DNA of 64,000 nucleotides from Polaribacter tangerinus (GTDB lineage: Bacteria > Bacteroidota > Bacteroidia > Flavobacteriales > Flavobacteriaceae). This document shows, in pieces, positions 29,203 through 39,135 of this stretch. Made by a program: the position numbers and the translations under genes. Under the pieces are notes generated by a model. It did no database searches. It saw nothing but the letters and a program-made list of their open reading frames with translations, and was not told the origin of the DNA. The stretch spans positions 496,001 through 560,000 of the forward strand of contig NZ_CP150668.1 of the NCBI RefSeq assembly GCF_038024095.1. The letters run 5' to 3'. How positions within the stretch are numbered: position 1 is the first letter of the stretch; each line of letters opens with the position of its first letter.

Positions 29203-32200
29203 ATGAAAAAACTAACCACACTCCTATTTTTATGTGCTACTACATTACTCTTTTCACAAGAGTTTTCTATGGATTTAGTAAAAAACATGAAACCAAGAAA
29301 CATTGGCCCTGGCGGAATGTCTGGTCGTGTAACTGCAATAGATGTTGTAGAAAATAACCCCGAAATAATGTATGTAGGAACTGCCTCTGGTGGTATTTGG
29401 AAATCTACCTCTGGAGGAATTAAATGGGAGCCCATCTTCGAAAAAGAAGTTACAGCCTCTATTGGTGCTGTTGCCATACAGCAATCGAACCCTAGTGTTA
29501 TTTGGGCAGGAACAGGCGAGGGTAATCCACGAAATAGCTTAAATGGTGGTTATGGAATATACAAATCTATAGATGCTGGAAAAACATGGCAAGCTATGGG
29601 TCTCGAAAAAACAAGGCATATTCATAGAGTGGTTATCGACCCAACAAACCCAAATATAGTTTATGTGGGTGCAATAGGATCGCCTTGGGGAGAACACAAA
29701 GAACGTGGTGTATACAAAACAATTGATGGTGGAAAAACATGGAAACAAGTTTTGTTTACCAACATTACATCTGGAGCTGCAGACTTAATTATGGATCCAA
29801 AAAATCCTAATAAATTAATAGCAGCAATGTGGGAACATAAAAGAGAACCATGGTTTTTTAAGTCTGGTGGTAAAGGAAGTGGTTTATACATTACCCATGA
29901 TGGTGGTGATAACTGGAAAAAAGTAACCGAGAAAGAGGGTTTCCCAAAAGGAGAATTAGGCAGAATTGGCGTTGCCATTTCTCCTAGCGAACCAAACATT
30001 ATTTATGCTTTAGTTGAAGCCAAAAAAAATGCCCTCTACAAAAGCGAGGACGGAGGTTTTAAATGGAAAAAAGTAAACGATAAACCAGGTATTGGTAACA
30101 GACCTTTTTATTATTCAGAAATTTATGTGGACCCACAAAATGAAAATCGCCTTTACACTGTTTTTACATACGTAAATGTGTCAGAAGATGGTGGTAAAAA
30201 TTTCAAACAACTTATGCCTGCTTATGGCGTAGATAATGGCGTTCACCCAGACCATCATGCTTGGTGGATTCATCCAAAAAATGGTAAATTTATGATAGAT
30301 GGTAACGACGGTGGACTTAATATTACTAGAGATGGCGGAAAGTCTTGGCGCTTTATTGGTAATATCCCTGTGGCGCAATTTTATCATATTAATGTAGATA
30401 ATGAATACCCTTATAATGTTTACGGAGGTATGCAAGATAATGGTTCTTGGAGAGGACCTGCTTATGTTTGGAAAGCACAAGGAATTAGAAATTCGTATTG
30501 GCAAGAAATTAGTTTTGGTGATGGTTTTGATGTAGTACCCGACAAAGATGATTCTCGCTACGGATGGTCTATGAGTCAGCAAGGCTCCGTTGTAAGATAT
30601 GACTATATAACTGGTAATAATTACTCTGTAAAACCAACACATAAAGACGCCAATGTTAAACTTCGATTTAACTGGAATGCAGCCATAAATATAGATCCGT
30701 TTGATAACAATACGCTCTATTTTGGTAGTCAATTTGTTCATAAATCTACAGACAAAGGGTTAACATGGAATGTGATTTCACCTGATTTATCAACTAATAA
30801 TCCCGAAAAACTAAAACAAGCAGAAAGTGGTGGCTTAACTATGGATGCCACTGGGGCAGAAAACCACTGCACCATTTTAGTAATTGAACCTACTATTCTC
30901 GAAAAAGATGTTTTATGGGCTGCTACTGATGATGGACAAGTTCATATTACTAAAAACGGAGGAGAAACTTGGACGAATGTAGCTAGTAACATTAAAGGAC
31001 TCACAGAAAATAGCTGGATAACCCAAATAAAAGCATCTAATAAAAATAAAGGAGAGGCACTTTTAGTAGCCAACGACTATAGGCGTTTTAATTACACACC
31101 ATATGCATATAGAACCAAAAACTATGGTAAAACTTGGGAGCGAATTGTAGACCAAAATGACGTAGAAAGTTACACACTTTGTATAATAGAAGATCCAGAA
31201 AATGAAAATTTACTGTTTTTAGGTACTGATGACGGTTTGTATATTTCTGTTGATGCCGGTAACAAATGGACAAAATGGACGCAAGGTTTCCCAACTGTAC
31301 CTGTAAAAGATCTCGTAATACACCCTAGAGAACACGATTTAGTGATTGGTACTTTTGGTAGAGCTGCATGGATTTTAGATGACATTAGACCTTTAAGAGC
31401 ATTGGCAACTAAAAATGCAACAATAAAAAAATTACACTTATTCGAACCTCCAACAGCTTACCAAACTGCAACTCAACAACCTACCGGAAGTAGATTTGGA
31501 GCAGATGCTATGTACCAAGGTGAAAATAGAAATGGTGGTGCCATTATTTCTTACTACATTAACAAACCCGAACTAGAAAAATTAGAAACTAACAAAAAAG
31601 AAACGCTCAAAAGTTCTCAGAAAAACATACAAAAAGTAAAATACGACTCCATTAAACTAGAAATTTTTGATGGTAACAGACAAATTAGAACTTTAAAATT
31701 TAAAACTCCGAAAGAAAACGGAATCCATAAAACTACTTGGTTTTTAAGGGAAAAAGGAGTAGAGCGCGCTTCTAGAAGCATCCGAAAATCTACCAGAGAA
31801 CCAGCTGGAGTAACTGTAAAACCAGGAACTTATCGTTTAAAAATGACTTTTGGTAGTGAAGTTGCAGAACAAAATATTAATGTTGAATTTGACCCTAGGT
31901 TGTCAATTTCAGAAAAAGCAATCAACCAAAAATATACAGCAAGCAAAGAACTTGAAAAATATCAAGAAAAAATTGCAGCTGCTGTAAAACAATTAGTTGA
32001 AAGTAAAAATACAGCAAACAAAATTAAAACAGCTTTAACTAACGAGAACAAAGAAAAATATAAAGATCCAATTAAAACAACTAAAGAGATTGTAAAAAAA
32101 ATAGATACGTTAATAGCAAAGTTTTTAGGAAGTATAGATAAACGACAAGGAATTACAAGAAACCCAGAAATTACAGTTAACCAACGTTTCGGACAAGCAA

Positions 32201-32397
32201 GTAGTTACATTCGTTCTCGTTTTGGCGAGCAAACTACTACCGAAAAAGTATTAATGAATCAATTTAAAGAAGAATTTAACAAGGCAATTTCCGAAACCAA
32301 TTCATTTTTTAATAATGATTGGGTAAACTTTAAACAAAAAACCGAAAATATTAAGATATCTCCTTTTAAAGAGACCGTTATTTTTGACACCTACTAA
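29203..32397 (+). CDS. BNR/Asp-box beta-propeller protein (VPS10/sortilin-like)
   Basis: Exported protein of about 1064 residues. The ATG at 29203 is used because it begins the signal peptide (MKKLTTLLFLCATTLLFSQ); frame further upstream runs through a terminator. At least ten Asp-box repeats of the S.D.G..W type are seen (SIDAGKTW, TIDGGKTW, THDGGDNW, SEDGGFKW, TRDGGKSW, STDKGLTW, TKNGGETW, TKNYGKTW), forming a large seven- to ten-bladed propeller like VPS10/sortilin or Ycf48. The last 300 residues are a helical tail. Such proteins are common in Bacteroidota; whether it is enzymatic or binds ligands is not known. Confidence 0.88.
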   Translation: MKKLTTLLFLCATTLLFSQEFSMDLVKNMKPRNIGPGGMSGRVTAIDVVENNPEIMYVGTASGGIWKSTSGGIKWEPIFEKEVTASIGAVAIQQSNPSVIWAGTGEGNPRNSLNGGYGIYKSIDAGKTWQAMGLEKTRHIHRVVIDPTNPNIVYVGAIGSPWGEHKERGVYKTIDGGKTWKQVLFTNITSGAADLIMDPKNPNKLIAAMWEHKREPWFFKSGGKGSGLYITHDGGDNWKKVTEKEGFPKGELGRIGVAISPSEPNIIYALVEAKKNALYKSEDGGFKWKKVNDKPGIGNRPFYYSEIYVDPQNENRLYTVFTYVNVSEDGGKNFKQLMPAYGVDNGVHPDHHAWWIHPKNGKFMIDGNDGGLNITRDGGKSWRFIGNIPVAQFYHINVDNEYPYNVYGGMQDNGSWRGPAYVWKAQGIRNSYWQEISFGDGFDVVPDKDDSRYGWSMSQQGSVVRYDYITGNNYSVKPTHKDANVKLRFNWNAAINIDPFDNNTLYFGSQFVHKSTDKGLTWNVISPDLSTNNPEKLKQAESGGLTMDATGAENHCTILVIEPTILEKDVLWAATDDGQVHITKNGGETWTNVASNIKGLTENSWITQIKASNKNKGEALLVANDYRRFNYTPYAYRTKNYGKTWERIVDQNDVESYTLCIIEDPENENLLFLGTDDGLYISVDAGNKWTKWTQGFPTVPVKDLVIHPREHDLVIGTFGRAAWILDDIRPLRALATKNATIKKLHLFEPPTAYQTATQQPTGSRFGADAMYQGENRNGGAIISYYINKPELEKLETNKKETLKSSQKNIQKVKYDSIKLEIFDGNRQIRTLKFKTPKENGIHKTTWFLREKGVERASRSIRKSTREPAGVTVKPGTYRLKMTFGSEVAEQNINVEFDPRLSISEKAINQKYTASKELEKYQEKIAAAVKQLVESKNTANKIKTALTNENKEKYKDPIKTTKEIVKKIDTLIAKFLGSIDKRQGITRNPEITVNQRFGQASSYIRSRFGEQTTTEKVLMNQFKEEFNKAISETNSFFNNDWVNFKQKTENIKISPFKETVIFDTY

Positions 32398-32403
32398 AGT
32401 TAA

Positions 32404-33078
32404 ATGAAAAATATTGCTTTTATTTTGTGCTTGTGTTTTTCTATTTTCAAAACGCAAGCACAAAAAAAACCAGAAAACCAATTAGGAGCCTGGTATATGT
32501 ACAATGGTTCGCATACGTTGACTGATAAATTTGCCATAAAAACAATGGCACATTTTCGATATTTTAAATTTATAAGTAAGTTTCAACAAGAAATATATAG
32601 ACTAGGAGTTAACTACAAAATATCTAAAAAAACAAGTACAACTTTAGGTGTAAGCTATGCTAAAGCAGATTTAATATTTGACATTCCTTCTCCACATCTT
32701 TACGAATGGAGATTGTATGAAGATTTTTTTTTAACATCTAAATGGGGCAATCTAAAAACAAAACATCGTTTTAGATTAGAACACCGCTTTATTCATAAAA
32801 ACACAACTATTGATGAAACTAAAAACTGGATTCGATACGACCTAAATATTCAATATCCATTTGCAAAAAACTGGAGTATTGACGTTTTTAATGAAATTTT
32901 CATGAACTTAGATAGCTCAAAAAGATTTGCACAAAATTGGACAGGCGGCGGAATTATAAATAAATTGAATAAACAGTTGAAACTTAGAATTGGCTATTTT
33001 CAAATAAAAACCCCTTCAAAAATTCTTAAAAGAATACAATTAGGAGTTATATTAAATACTATACACAGAAAAAAATAA
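32404..33078 (+). CDS. DUF2490 outer-membrane beta-barrel protein
   Basis: A 224-residue protein with signal peptide (1-19, ending TQAQ) and alternating beta strands rich in aromatic residues (LGAWYMYNGS, KHRFRLEHRF, SIDVFNEIFM). This is the DUF2490 pattern: a small outer-membrane barrel. Function unknown. It starts 6 bp after the BNR gene and ends 5 bp before the DUF819 gene, so the three are one operon. Confidence 0.82.
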   Translation: MKNIAFILCLCFSIFKTQAQKKPENQLGAWYMYNGSHTLTDKFAIKTMAHFRYFKFISKFQQEIYRLGVNYKISKKTSTTLGVSYAKADLIFDIPSPHLYEWRLYEDFFLTSKWGNLKTKHRFRLEHRFIHKNTTIDETKNWIRYDLNIQYPFAKNWSIDVFNEIFMNLDSSKRFAQNWTGGGIINKLNKQLKLRIGYFQIKTPSKILKRIQLGVILNTIHRKK

Positions 33079-33083
33079 TAAAT

Positions 33084-34388
33084 ATGCAACCAATATTTAC
33101 AAGTGATGCCATCGTTTTTGGTATTTTAATGATTAGTTTAGGCTTTGTTTTTTATACCGAAAATATAAAGAGTGGCTTTTGGTCTAAGTTCTATAAAATT
33201 GTTCCTGGCTTATTTATGGCTTATTTTATTCCGGCACTATTTACCACTTTTGGTATCATATCCCCAGAATGGGAAAGTACGAACGCAGCAGGAGAAATTA
33301 TAAAAGGAAAATCTGAATTGTACTACATTGCTAGTAGATTTCTATTACCAGCAGCATTGGTTTTAATGACACTAAGCATCGATTTAAAAGCTATTTTTAA
33401 CCTAGGCTCAAAAGCATTAATCCTATTTTTTACAGGAACTATTGGTATTATTATTGGAGGACCAATAGCTGTATTATTAATTTCTATATTCTCACCAGAA
33501 ACAGTAGGCGGCGCAGATTTTGATGCTGTTTGGAGAGGCTTATCTACATTAGCAGGAAGTTGGATTGGTGGAGGAGCTAACCAAACAGCTATGCTCGAAA
33601 TTTACAAATACAATCCAGCAAAATATGGCGCAATGGTTTTTGTAGACATTGTGGTTGCCAACATTTGGATGGCAATTATTTTAATAGGAATTGGTAAAAA
33701 AGAAAAAATAGATAAATGGTTAAAAGCAGATAATACAGCCATTGAAGAATTAAAAAATAAAGTGTCTCAATTTACCCAAAAAGTTAAAAGAAACCCTTCT
33801 TTATCAGATTTAATGATTATGTTAGCTATAGCTTTTGGCACAGTGAGTTTCGGACATTTTGCTGCCAAATATATAAGCGTTTTTTTTGCTGATTTTGTGG
33901 CCTCTCTAAGCTCTCAAACATGGCGTAATATTTTCTCATTTCTTGGCTCTGGATTTTTCTGGCTCATTAGTATTTCTACAATAGTTGCCATACTCTTATC
34001 ATTTACAAAAGCAAAAAATTATGAAGGAGCAGGTGCAAGTAAATTAGGCAGTGTGTTTATATATATTCTTGTTGCCACTATTGGAATGAAAATGGATTTA
34101 GCAATGATATTAGACAATTTAGGCCTAATTGCTGTGGGTCTTGTATGGATGGGAATACATGCAGGATTACTAATTTTAGTTGCAAAAATTATTAAAGCCC
34201 CTTATTTCTTTTTAGCAGTAGGAAGTCAAGCAAATGTTGGTGGCGCAGCTTCTGCTCCAATTGTGGCACAAGCATTTCATCCGTCATTAGCAACCGTTGG
34301 TGTTTTATTGGCTGTTTTTGGATATGCAATAGGAACCATTGGTGCAATTTTATGTACTATTTTATTAGAATTATCGGCAACACTTTAA
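33084..34388 (+). CDS. DUF819 family membrane transporter-like protein
   Basis: A 434-residue integral membrane protein with about eleven helices. It has the DUF819 (YjcL) features: GSWIGGGANQTAM in the middle and GSQANVGGAASAPIVA near the C-terminus, two inverted-repeat glycine-rich motifs suggesting a two-fold transporter fold. The transported substrate is unknown; keratin-like or amino-acid roles have been guessed for relatives only by context. Confidence 0.87.
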   Translation: MQPIFTSDAIVFGILMISLGFVFYTENIKSGFWSKFYKIVPGLFMAYFIPALFTTFGIISPEWESTNAAGEIIKGKSELYYIASRFLLPAALVLMTLSIDLKAIFNLGSKALILFFTGTIGIIIGGPIAVLLISIFSPETVGGADFDAVWRGLSTLAGSWIGGGANQTAMLEIYKYNPAKYGAMVFVDIVVANIWMAIILIGIGKKEKIDKWLKADNTAIEELKNKVSQFTQKVKRNPSLSDLMIMLAIAFGTVSFGHFAAKYISVFFADFVASLSSQTWRNIFSFLGSGFFWLISISTIVAILLSFTKAKNYEGAGASKLGSVFIYILVATIGMKMDLAMILDNLGLIAVGLVWMGIHAGLLILVAKIIKAPYFFLAVGSQANVGGAASAPIVAQAFHPSLATVGVLLAVFGYAIGTIGAILCTILLELSATL

Positions 34389-34429
34389 ATAAAAATCAGC
34401 ATATTTGTGCATCAAAATATTTAAATTAA

Positions 34430-35134
34430 ATGAAGAAAATTATTGTTTTAGTATTATTGGCAGCTTTTGCTTTTGCTTGTTCCTCTAAAAAGGAAGGAAA
34501 TATGATTGTTGAAGGAAATATAAAAGGTTTAAAAAAAGGCACTTTATATCTTCAAAAAATGAAAGATACGCTATTAACATCTGTTGATTCTGTTGCCGTT
34601 TTTGGTGATGGAAACTTTAGATTGTCTGATAATGTTGATTCTCCTGTAATTTATTATTTAACTTTTAACGGAAACACTACAAACCGTAGAATTTTATTTT
34701 TTGGAAACCAAGGCACCATTACTATTAACGATAATATAGATTTATTTGGAATTTCGCCAGAAATAAAAGGTTCAGAAAACCAGCTTGTTTTTAATAAGTT
34801 TCTAGAAGTAAATTCTAAATTTAAAAATCAGCGATTAGAGTTTATAAAGAAAGAATTTGAAGCAAAAAAAGCGAATGATGAAGATTTACTTAAGAAATTA
34901 GAAAAAGACTTTTCTAACATGATTCGAAGAAAATACTTATACACCACAAATTTTGCACTTTCCAATCCAAACTCAGAAGCAGCTCCTTTTATAGCTTTAA
35001 CAGAATTATTTGACGCAAATGTTAAATTGTTAGATACTATAAACAACTCTCTGACACCAAAAGTTAAAAACTCCGATTATGGTAAGCGTTTAGATAAGTT
35101 TATAAAAAGCATAAAATCTAATTCAGAAAAATAA
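34430..35134 (+). CDS. DUF4369-domain lipoprotein
   Basis: A 234-residue lipoprotein: hydrophobic leader ending FAFAC with lipidated cysteine at about 17, then a DUF4369 domain (NIKGLKKGTLYLQKM... FFGNQGTITI), then a helical C-terminus. DUF4369 usually precedes a thioredoxin domain in Bacteroidota lipoproteins, but no CxxC thioredoxin is present here, so this is the stand-alone form. Function unknown. Confidence 0.85.
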   Translation: MKKIIVLVLLAAFAFACSSKKEGNMIVEGNIKGLKKGTLYLQKMKDTLLTSVDSVAVFGDGNFRLSDNVDSPVIYYLTFNGNTTNRRILFFGNQGTITINDNIDLFGISPEIKGSENQLVFNKFLEVNSKFKNQRLEFIKKEFEAKKANDEDLLKKLEKDFSNMIRRKYLYTTNFALSNPNSEAAPFIALTELFDANVKLLDTINNSLTPKVKNSDYGKRLDKFIKSIKSNSEK

Positions 35135-35141
35135 CACCTCC

Positions 35142-35170
35142 AAAAAACCGATAATTATCGGTTTTTTTTT
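35142..35170. terminator. Bidirectional terminator
   Basis: Palindrome AAAACCGATAATTATCGGTT (stem CCGAT / ATCGG, loop AATT) with A-run left and nine T on the right, between the convergent DUF4369 lipoprotein and DUF4442 genes. Confidence 0.88.
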
Positions 35171-35175
35171 GCCTA

Positions 35176-35628
35176 TTATTTTACTTTAACACTCCATTGA
35201 AAAACAAATCTAGAGACTACAACTCCTAGTTCATTTTTACCTTCAGACGTTAACCAAAACGTTTGTCCCTCTTTAGTTTCCTTAGAGTTTTGGATGGCTT
35301 TACTTATAGCTGTTGCACCATCGCATGAAAAAACAATTTTTCCGGTAGCTTTTTTAAAAAAACTAGCTTCCTGTTGGATAACTAGCATAGAAACTTTTTC
35401 TTTAGATACTGCAATCGCTTTCATTACCAAAACCCCAGTACTCATTTCTGCAGCCATGCCTTGTGCCGCCCAAAACATACTCTTAAAAGGATTTTGGTTT
35501 ATCCATTTATGTTTAATAGAAACTACTACTCTATTTTCAGAAATATCCTTTACACGAACTCCTGCTAAAAAAGCCAAAGGCAATTTTAAAAACATAAATA
35601 AGTGTATTCTCTTAACTGTAATCTTCAT
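35176..35628 (-). CDS. DUF4442 hotdog-fold thioesterase-like protein
   Basis: A 150-residue cytoplasmic protein with the DUF4442 pattern, a relative of PaaI-type hotdog thioesterases: VSIKHKWINQNPF...MFWAAQGMAAEMSTGV in the first half (the helix that carries the hotdog active site) and a beta-sheet second half. Substrate unknown. Divergent from the DUF4870 gene. Confidence 0.8.
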   Translation of the reverse strand: MKITVKRIHLFMFLKLPLAFLAGVRVKDISENRVVVSIKHKWINQNPFKSMFWAAQGMAAEMSTGVLVMKAIAVSKEKVSMLVIQQEASFFKKATGKIVFSCDGATAISKAIQNSKETKEGQTFWLTSEGKNELGVVVSRFVFQWSVKVK

Positions 35629-35710
35629 AAAAACACTATTTAGGGCAATTTAATACTTTTTAAATCAATACATAATAATATATGAAAAATGTTAAATAAA
35701 TGTTAAAACA

Positions 35711-35731
35711 GTACTATGCTATACATAATAC
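35711..35731. promoter_or_regulatory. Inverted repeat, candidate PadR operator
   Basis: GTACTATG-CTATA-CATAATAC: the arms match at 7 of 8 positions. It lies 13 bp upstream of the -7 box of the operon that encodes a PadR regulator, where the -33 element is expected. A related half-site, GTAGTATA, lies downstream of the -7 box. Binding by PadR is inference. Confidence 0.4.
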
Positions 35732-35744
35732 CTTTTTTTAAACA

Positions 35745-35752
35745 TATATTTG
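35745..35752 (+). promoter_or_regulatory. -7 box of the DUF4870-padR-pspC-headGIN operon
   Basis: TATATTTG is a perfect TAnnTTTG Bacteroidota -7 box, 29 bp before the first ATG of the operon. Confidence 0.6.
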
Positions 35753-35781
35753 CATAAGAAAGTAGTATATATAAATAAATT

Positions 35782-36213
35782 ATGAAAAACAACAATGAGA
35801 ATACCAATGCTTTTTTAATACATATATCTTCATTTGCTGGGTTTATATTTCCGTTTGGTCATATAATAACCCCTCTAATTGCCTGGCAAACATTAAAAGA
35901 TAGAAGTAACTTTTTAGATGAACAAGGCAAAGAAGTAGTAAATTTTAACTTAAGTTATACATTATATGTTCTAATAATTGGTGTGCTTTTTCTGCCCTTT
36001 GCTATCGGATCTTTTTTTAGAAATATAAACGATTTTGGTACTTTTAATTTAGATGTAGATTTTAGTAGTAGCTACATTATTAAAATTACAAGTTTTGCAC
36101 TCATAACGGGTATTATCTATTTAATAGGTATAGCCTTGGTAATTATTGGAGCCATAAAAGCTAAAGATGGAGAACAGTATTCATACCCTTTTACCATTAA
36201 ATTTATAAAATAA
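35782..36213 (+). CDS. DUF4870 membrane protein
   Basis: A 143-residue protein with three or four membrane helices. The motif GHIITPLIAW followed by LDEQGKEVVNFNLSY is the DUF4870 (Tic20-like) hallmark. It is the first gene of an operon with PadR, PspC and head-GIN proteins, a set common in Bacteroidota and thought to deal with envelope state. Function not shown. Confidence 0.85.
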   Translation: MKNNNENTNAFLIHISSFAGFIFPFGHIITPLIAWQTLKDRSNFLDEQGKEVVNFNLSYTLYVLIIGVLFLPFAIGSFFRNINDFGTFNLDVDFSSSYIIKITSFALITGIIYLIGIALVIIGAIKAKDGEQYSYPFTIKFIK

Positions 36214-36221
36214 AGCAATTC

Positions 36222-36566
36222 ATGAAAATAGAGAACACAAAAGCACAAATGAGAAAAGGGATATTGGAGTATTGCATATTATCAATCCTAAAAAAAGGAG
36301 ATGCTTATACTTCCGAAATTCTATCTACACTTAAAGGTGCAGAAATGATTGTTGTAGAAGGTACCATTTACCCATTGCTTACCCGATTAAAAAATGCTGG
36401 TTTACTAAGTTATAGGTGGGAAGAATCTACCTCTGGACCACCAAGAAAATATTACGTTTTAACAGAAAACGGAGGCCTTTTTTTAAAAGAATTAGACAAA
36501 ACATGGAGTAATTTATTAAACGCAGTAAACCAAGTAATTAGCACAAAACCAAACCACAATGAATAA
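36222..36566 (+). CDS. PadR family transcriptional regulator
   Basis: A 114-residue winged-helix regulator: MRKGILEYCILSIL at the start, GDAYTSEIL for the recognition region, the VVEGTIYPLLTRLKNAGLL helix-wing and SGPPRKYYVLTE beta-wing are classic PadR. It overlaps the PspC gene by 8 bp and follows DUF4870 by 8 bp, so it likely autoregulates this operon; a candidate operator lies at 35711-35731. Confidence 0.92.
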   Translation: MKIENTKAQMRKGILEYCILSILKKGDAYTSEILSTLKGAEMIVVEGTIYPLLTRLKNAGLLSYRWEESTSGPPRKYYVLTENGGLFLKELDKTWSNLLNAVNQVISTKPNHNE

Positions 36567-38235
36567 AACAATAAATATAAATTTAGGCGGATTCTTTTTT
36601 CATATTGATGAAATTGCATACCAAAAACTAAGACGTTATTTAGAATCGATTGCAAAATCTTTAAGTGAAGATTCACAAGGTAAAAACGAAATAATTGCAG
36701 ATATAGAAGCAAGAATTAGCGAGTTACTATCAGAAAAAATTACCGATAGTAGACAAGTAGTAAACGAAAAAGATATTGAAGATATTATTGCCATTATGGG
36801 GCAACCAGAAGATTATGCCGAAGCAGAAGAAGGATATTCTGATACGAAATACGCTTACCAAAGAAACAACCAAAATAAGAAAAAACTTTTTAGAGATGGC
36901 GAAGATAAATTCTTAGGAGGTGTAGCATCCGGAATTGCTCATTATTTTAATATTGATAGTATATGGATTCGTTTGGCCTTCTTGGTATCTACACTAGCTG
37001 GCTTAGGAGCAGGTATTTTTATCTATATTATTTTATGGATTTTACTTCCAGAGGCAAAAACAACAGCCGAAAAATTGCAAATGGAAGGCGAACCAGTAAA
37101 TATTGATAATATAGAAAAAAAAATTAGAGAAGAATTTACTCATGTTTCTGAGTCTGTAAAAAACGCGGCAAATTCTGCTTCCGAAAAATTGAAAGAAGGA
37201 GCAAACGAATTCTCAGAAAAAGTGCATCAAAAATTTTCAGCAAAAACAAAAAAAAATAATGGTTTACAAGATTTTTTAGACACCATTGGTAAAATTTTTC
37301 TTGTATTTTTTAAAGTAATCGGAAAACTAATAGGCATTCTATTAGTATTTATAGCTGCAGCTGTAATTCTAGTTCTTACTATAGGAGGATTTTCTGTGGG
37401 GAGCCTAGAGTTCTTAAATTTTAACGGAGAGATAGTTCAATATCCACCATTTTTTTACGATGCTACTTTACCGCTTTGGCTCTTAACAGTGGTAAGTTTT
37501 GTACTTGCAGCAATTCCTTTTGTAGTATTGTTTGTTCTCGGATTAAGAATTTTATCTAACAACGTAAAAAAGTTTAATAAAACAACTTCTTTAACCTTAT
37601 TAGGTATTTGGATTCTATGTTTGTTGGCCATTATTTTTACTGGTATAGAATATGCAACTACGCAAGCATTTGATGGCAAACACATCGAAAAAAACAATTT
37701 AATTCTTGCAAAAAAAGATACGTTGGTGTTAAAAATGAAAAATGATGACACTATTTATTATCAACAAAACTTTAGAACTAGTGCTAGAAAATACAAAATT
37801 ACCGTAAAAAATACAGAACTAATTTATACAAATAACATTGGTGTAGATGTTAAACGAAGCACTACTAACCAAGCCTACTTTATAATTCAAAAGGAATCTA
37901 ATGGTAAAAGCACCGCAGATGCAAACATAAATGCAAAAAAAATTGCCTATAATTTTGAGATTTATAATAATGAGGTACTTTTAAATAGCTATTTCCTAAC
38001 CGACCTTAGCAATCTTTTTAAAGACGAAGAAATTGCGATTACATTTTTTATTCCTGAAGCAACTACCGTTTACTTCGACGACTCTATCAAAAACTTTTTA
38101 GATGATGTTAAAAATGAAGAAAATATTTATGATACTGATATGGGAAGTCATTATTTTATGATGACCGACAAAACACTAAAATGTACAGACTGTATTACCG
38201 ATACTAAAGATAATTCGATTAGTAAAGAATGGTAG
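36559..38235 (+). CDS. PspC-domain envelope-stress protein
   Basis: A 558-residue protein. Residues 1-100 form a soluble helical region (DIEARISELLSEKI... DIEDIIAIMGQPEDY) typical of the N-terminal part of Bacteroidota PspC proteins. The PspC domain follows (about 110-170: FLGGVASGIAHYFNID... then a helix ending ILLP), then an amphipathic segment with SVKNAANSASEKLKEGANE, four more membrane helices (about 250-370) and a C-terminal beta-rich domain. Phage-shock-type response to membrane stress is the expected role, by family. Confidence 0.88.
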   Translation: MNKTININLGGFFFHIDEIAYQKLRRYLESIAKSLSEDSQGKNEIIADIEARISELLSEKITDSRQVVNEKDIEDIIAIMGQPEDYAEAEEGYSDTKYAYQRNNQNKKKLFRDGEDKFLGGVASGIAHYFNIDSIWIRLAFLVSTLAGLGAGIFIYIILWILLPEAKTTAEKLQMEGEPVNIDNIEKKIREEFTHVSESVKNAANSASEKLKEGANEFSEKVHQKFSAKTKKNNGLQDFLDTIGKIFLVFFKVIGKLIGILLVFIAAAVILVLTIGGFSVGSLEFLNFNGEIVQYPPFFYDATLPLWLLTVVSFVLAAIPFVVLFVLGLRILSNNVKKFNKTTSLTLLGIWILCLLAIIFTGIEYATTQAFDGKHIEKNNLILAKKDTLVLKMKNDDTIYYQQNFRTSARKYKITVKNTELIYTNNIGVDVKRSTTNQAYFIIQKESNGKSTADANINAKKIAYNFEIYNNEVLLNSYFLTDLSNLFKDEEIAITFFIPEATTVYFDDSIKNFLDDVKNEENIYDTDMGSHYFMMTDKTLKCTDCITDTKDNSISKEW

Positions 38236-38334
38236 AATTTACAATTCAACTCAAAAAAACAACAACTAAGCAACTATTTATGTAATAATTGCGTCTTTAA
38301 TTATGATATTTAACAAATCATTAAAAACAATCAA

Positions 38335-39063
38335 ATGAAAAAAACTATCCATCAATTTTTAATCGCCTTATTAGTAACTAGTGTTTTTAGTTCATGTGGT
38401 GCAGATATATTTAACGGCATTCGTGGAAACGGAAATATTGTTACTGAAGAAAGAAAGCCTTCAGCTCCTTTTTCTGGCATAAAAGTAAGCGCAGGAATAG
38501 ACTTGTACATTACACAAGGAAACAAAAATAAAATTATTGTAGAGGCAGACGAAAACCTACAGAAACTCATAAAAACTTCTATTTCAGATGGGATTTTAAA
38601 AATATACACCGAAGAAAATATATGGAAATCTTCTGCCAGAAAAGTATACGTTACGCTTCAAGAACTTTCACTTTTAAAAGCCTCTAGCGGAAGTGATGTG
38701 TATTCAGAAAACACCATAAACACAAATGAAATAAGCATTTCGGCAAGTAGTGGTGCAGATATAAATATAAGTATTGCTGCAGAAAATGTGTCTACTAGCG
38801 CCTCAAGTGGTTCAGATATTAAAATTTCTGGAAATGCAATTAACCACGCTACAAAAGCATCTAGCGGAAGTTCTATAGATGCTTATAAGTTAGAGAGTAA
38901 AAATGTAATTGCTAGGGTTTCGAGCGGTGCAGATATTAACGTAACTGCTACAGAAAAAATTGAAGCAAATGCATCTAGTGGTGGAGATATTGATTTTGAT
39001 GGAAGTCCTTCTAAGATTAACAAAAAAACATCTTCGGGAGGAAGTGTTTCTAAAAGAAATTAA
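38335..39063 (+). CDS. Head-GIN (DUF2807) lipoprotein
   Basis: A 242-residue lipoprotein (lipobox VFSSC, C21). The GIN head is at about 30-70 (GNIVTEERKPSAPFSGIKVS, AGIDLYITQG) and the rest is a DUF2807 beta-helix with seven SSG repeats (for example KASSGSDV, SASSGADI, KASSGSSI, NASSGGDI) at roughly 15-22 residue spacing. Usual partner of PspC in Bacteroidota; putative adhesin-like fold, role unknown. It lies 99 bp after pspC, possibly with its own promoter. Confidence 0.88.
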   Translation: MKKTIHQFLIALLVTSVFSSCGADIFNGIRGNGNIVTEERKPSAPFSGIKVSAGIDLYITQGNKNKIIVEADENLQKLIKTSISDGILKIYTEENIWKSSARKVYVTLQELSLLKASSGSDVYSENTINTNEISISASSGADINISIAAENVSTSASSGSDIKISGNAINHATKASSGSSIDAYKLESKNVIARVSSGADINVTATEKIEANASSGGDIDFDGSPSKINKKTSSGGSVSKRN

Positions 39064-39135
39064 AAATAATTAATTTTTTATAGGAAAGCTAACTTCCTAT
39101 AATTTTACTAATACTTGGTTTTATTAGTTAAATTG

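Noticed and set aside
30181..30741. 186-codon minus-strand ORF inside the BNR gene
   Set aside because: Antisense shadow with no domain pattern; the plus-strand Asp-box repeats explain the region.
38660..39060. Repeated SSG codons in the head-GIN gene as a possible DNA repeat or CRISPR-like array
   Set aside because: Repeats are at the protein level (beta-helix turns), with variable spacing and codon use; no conserved DNA repeat or spacer structure.
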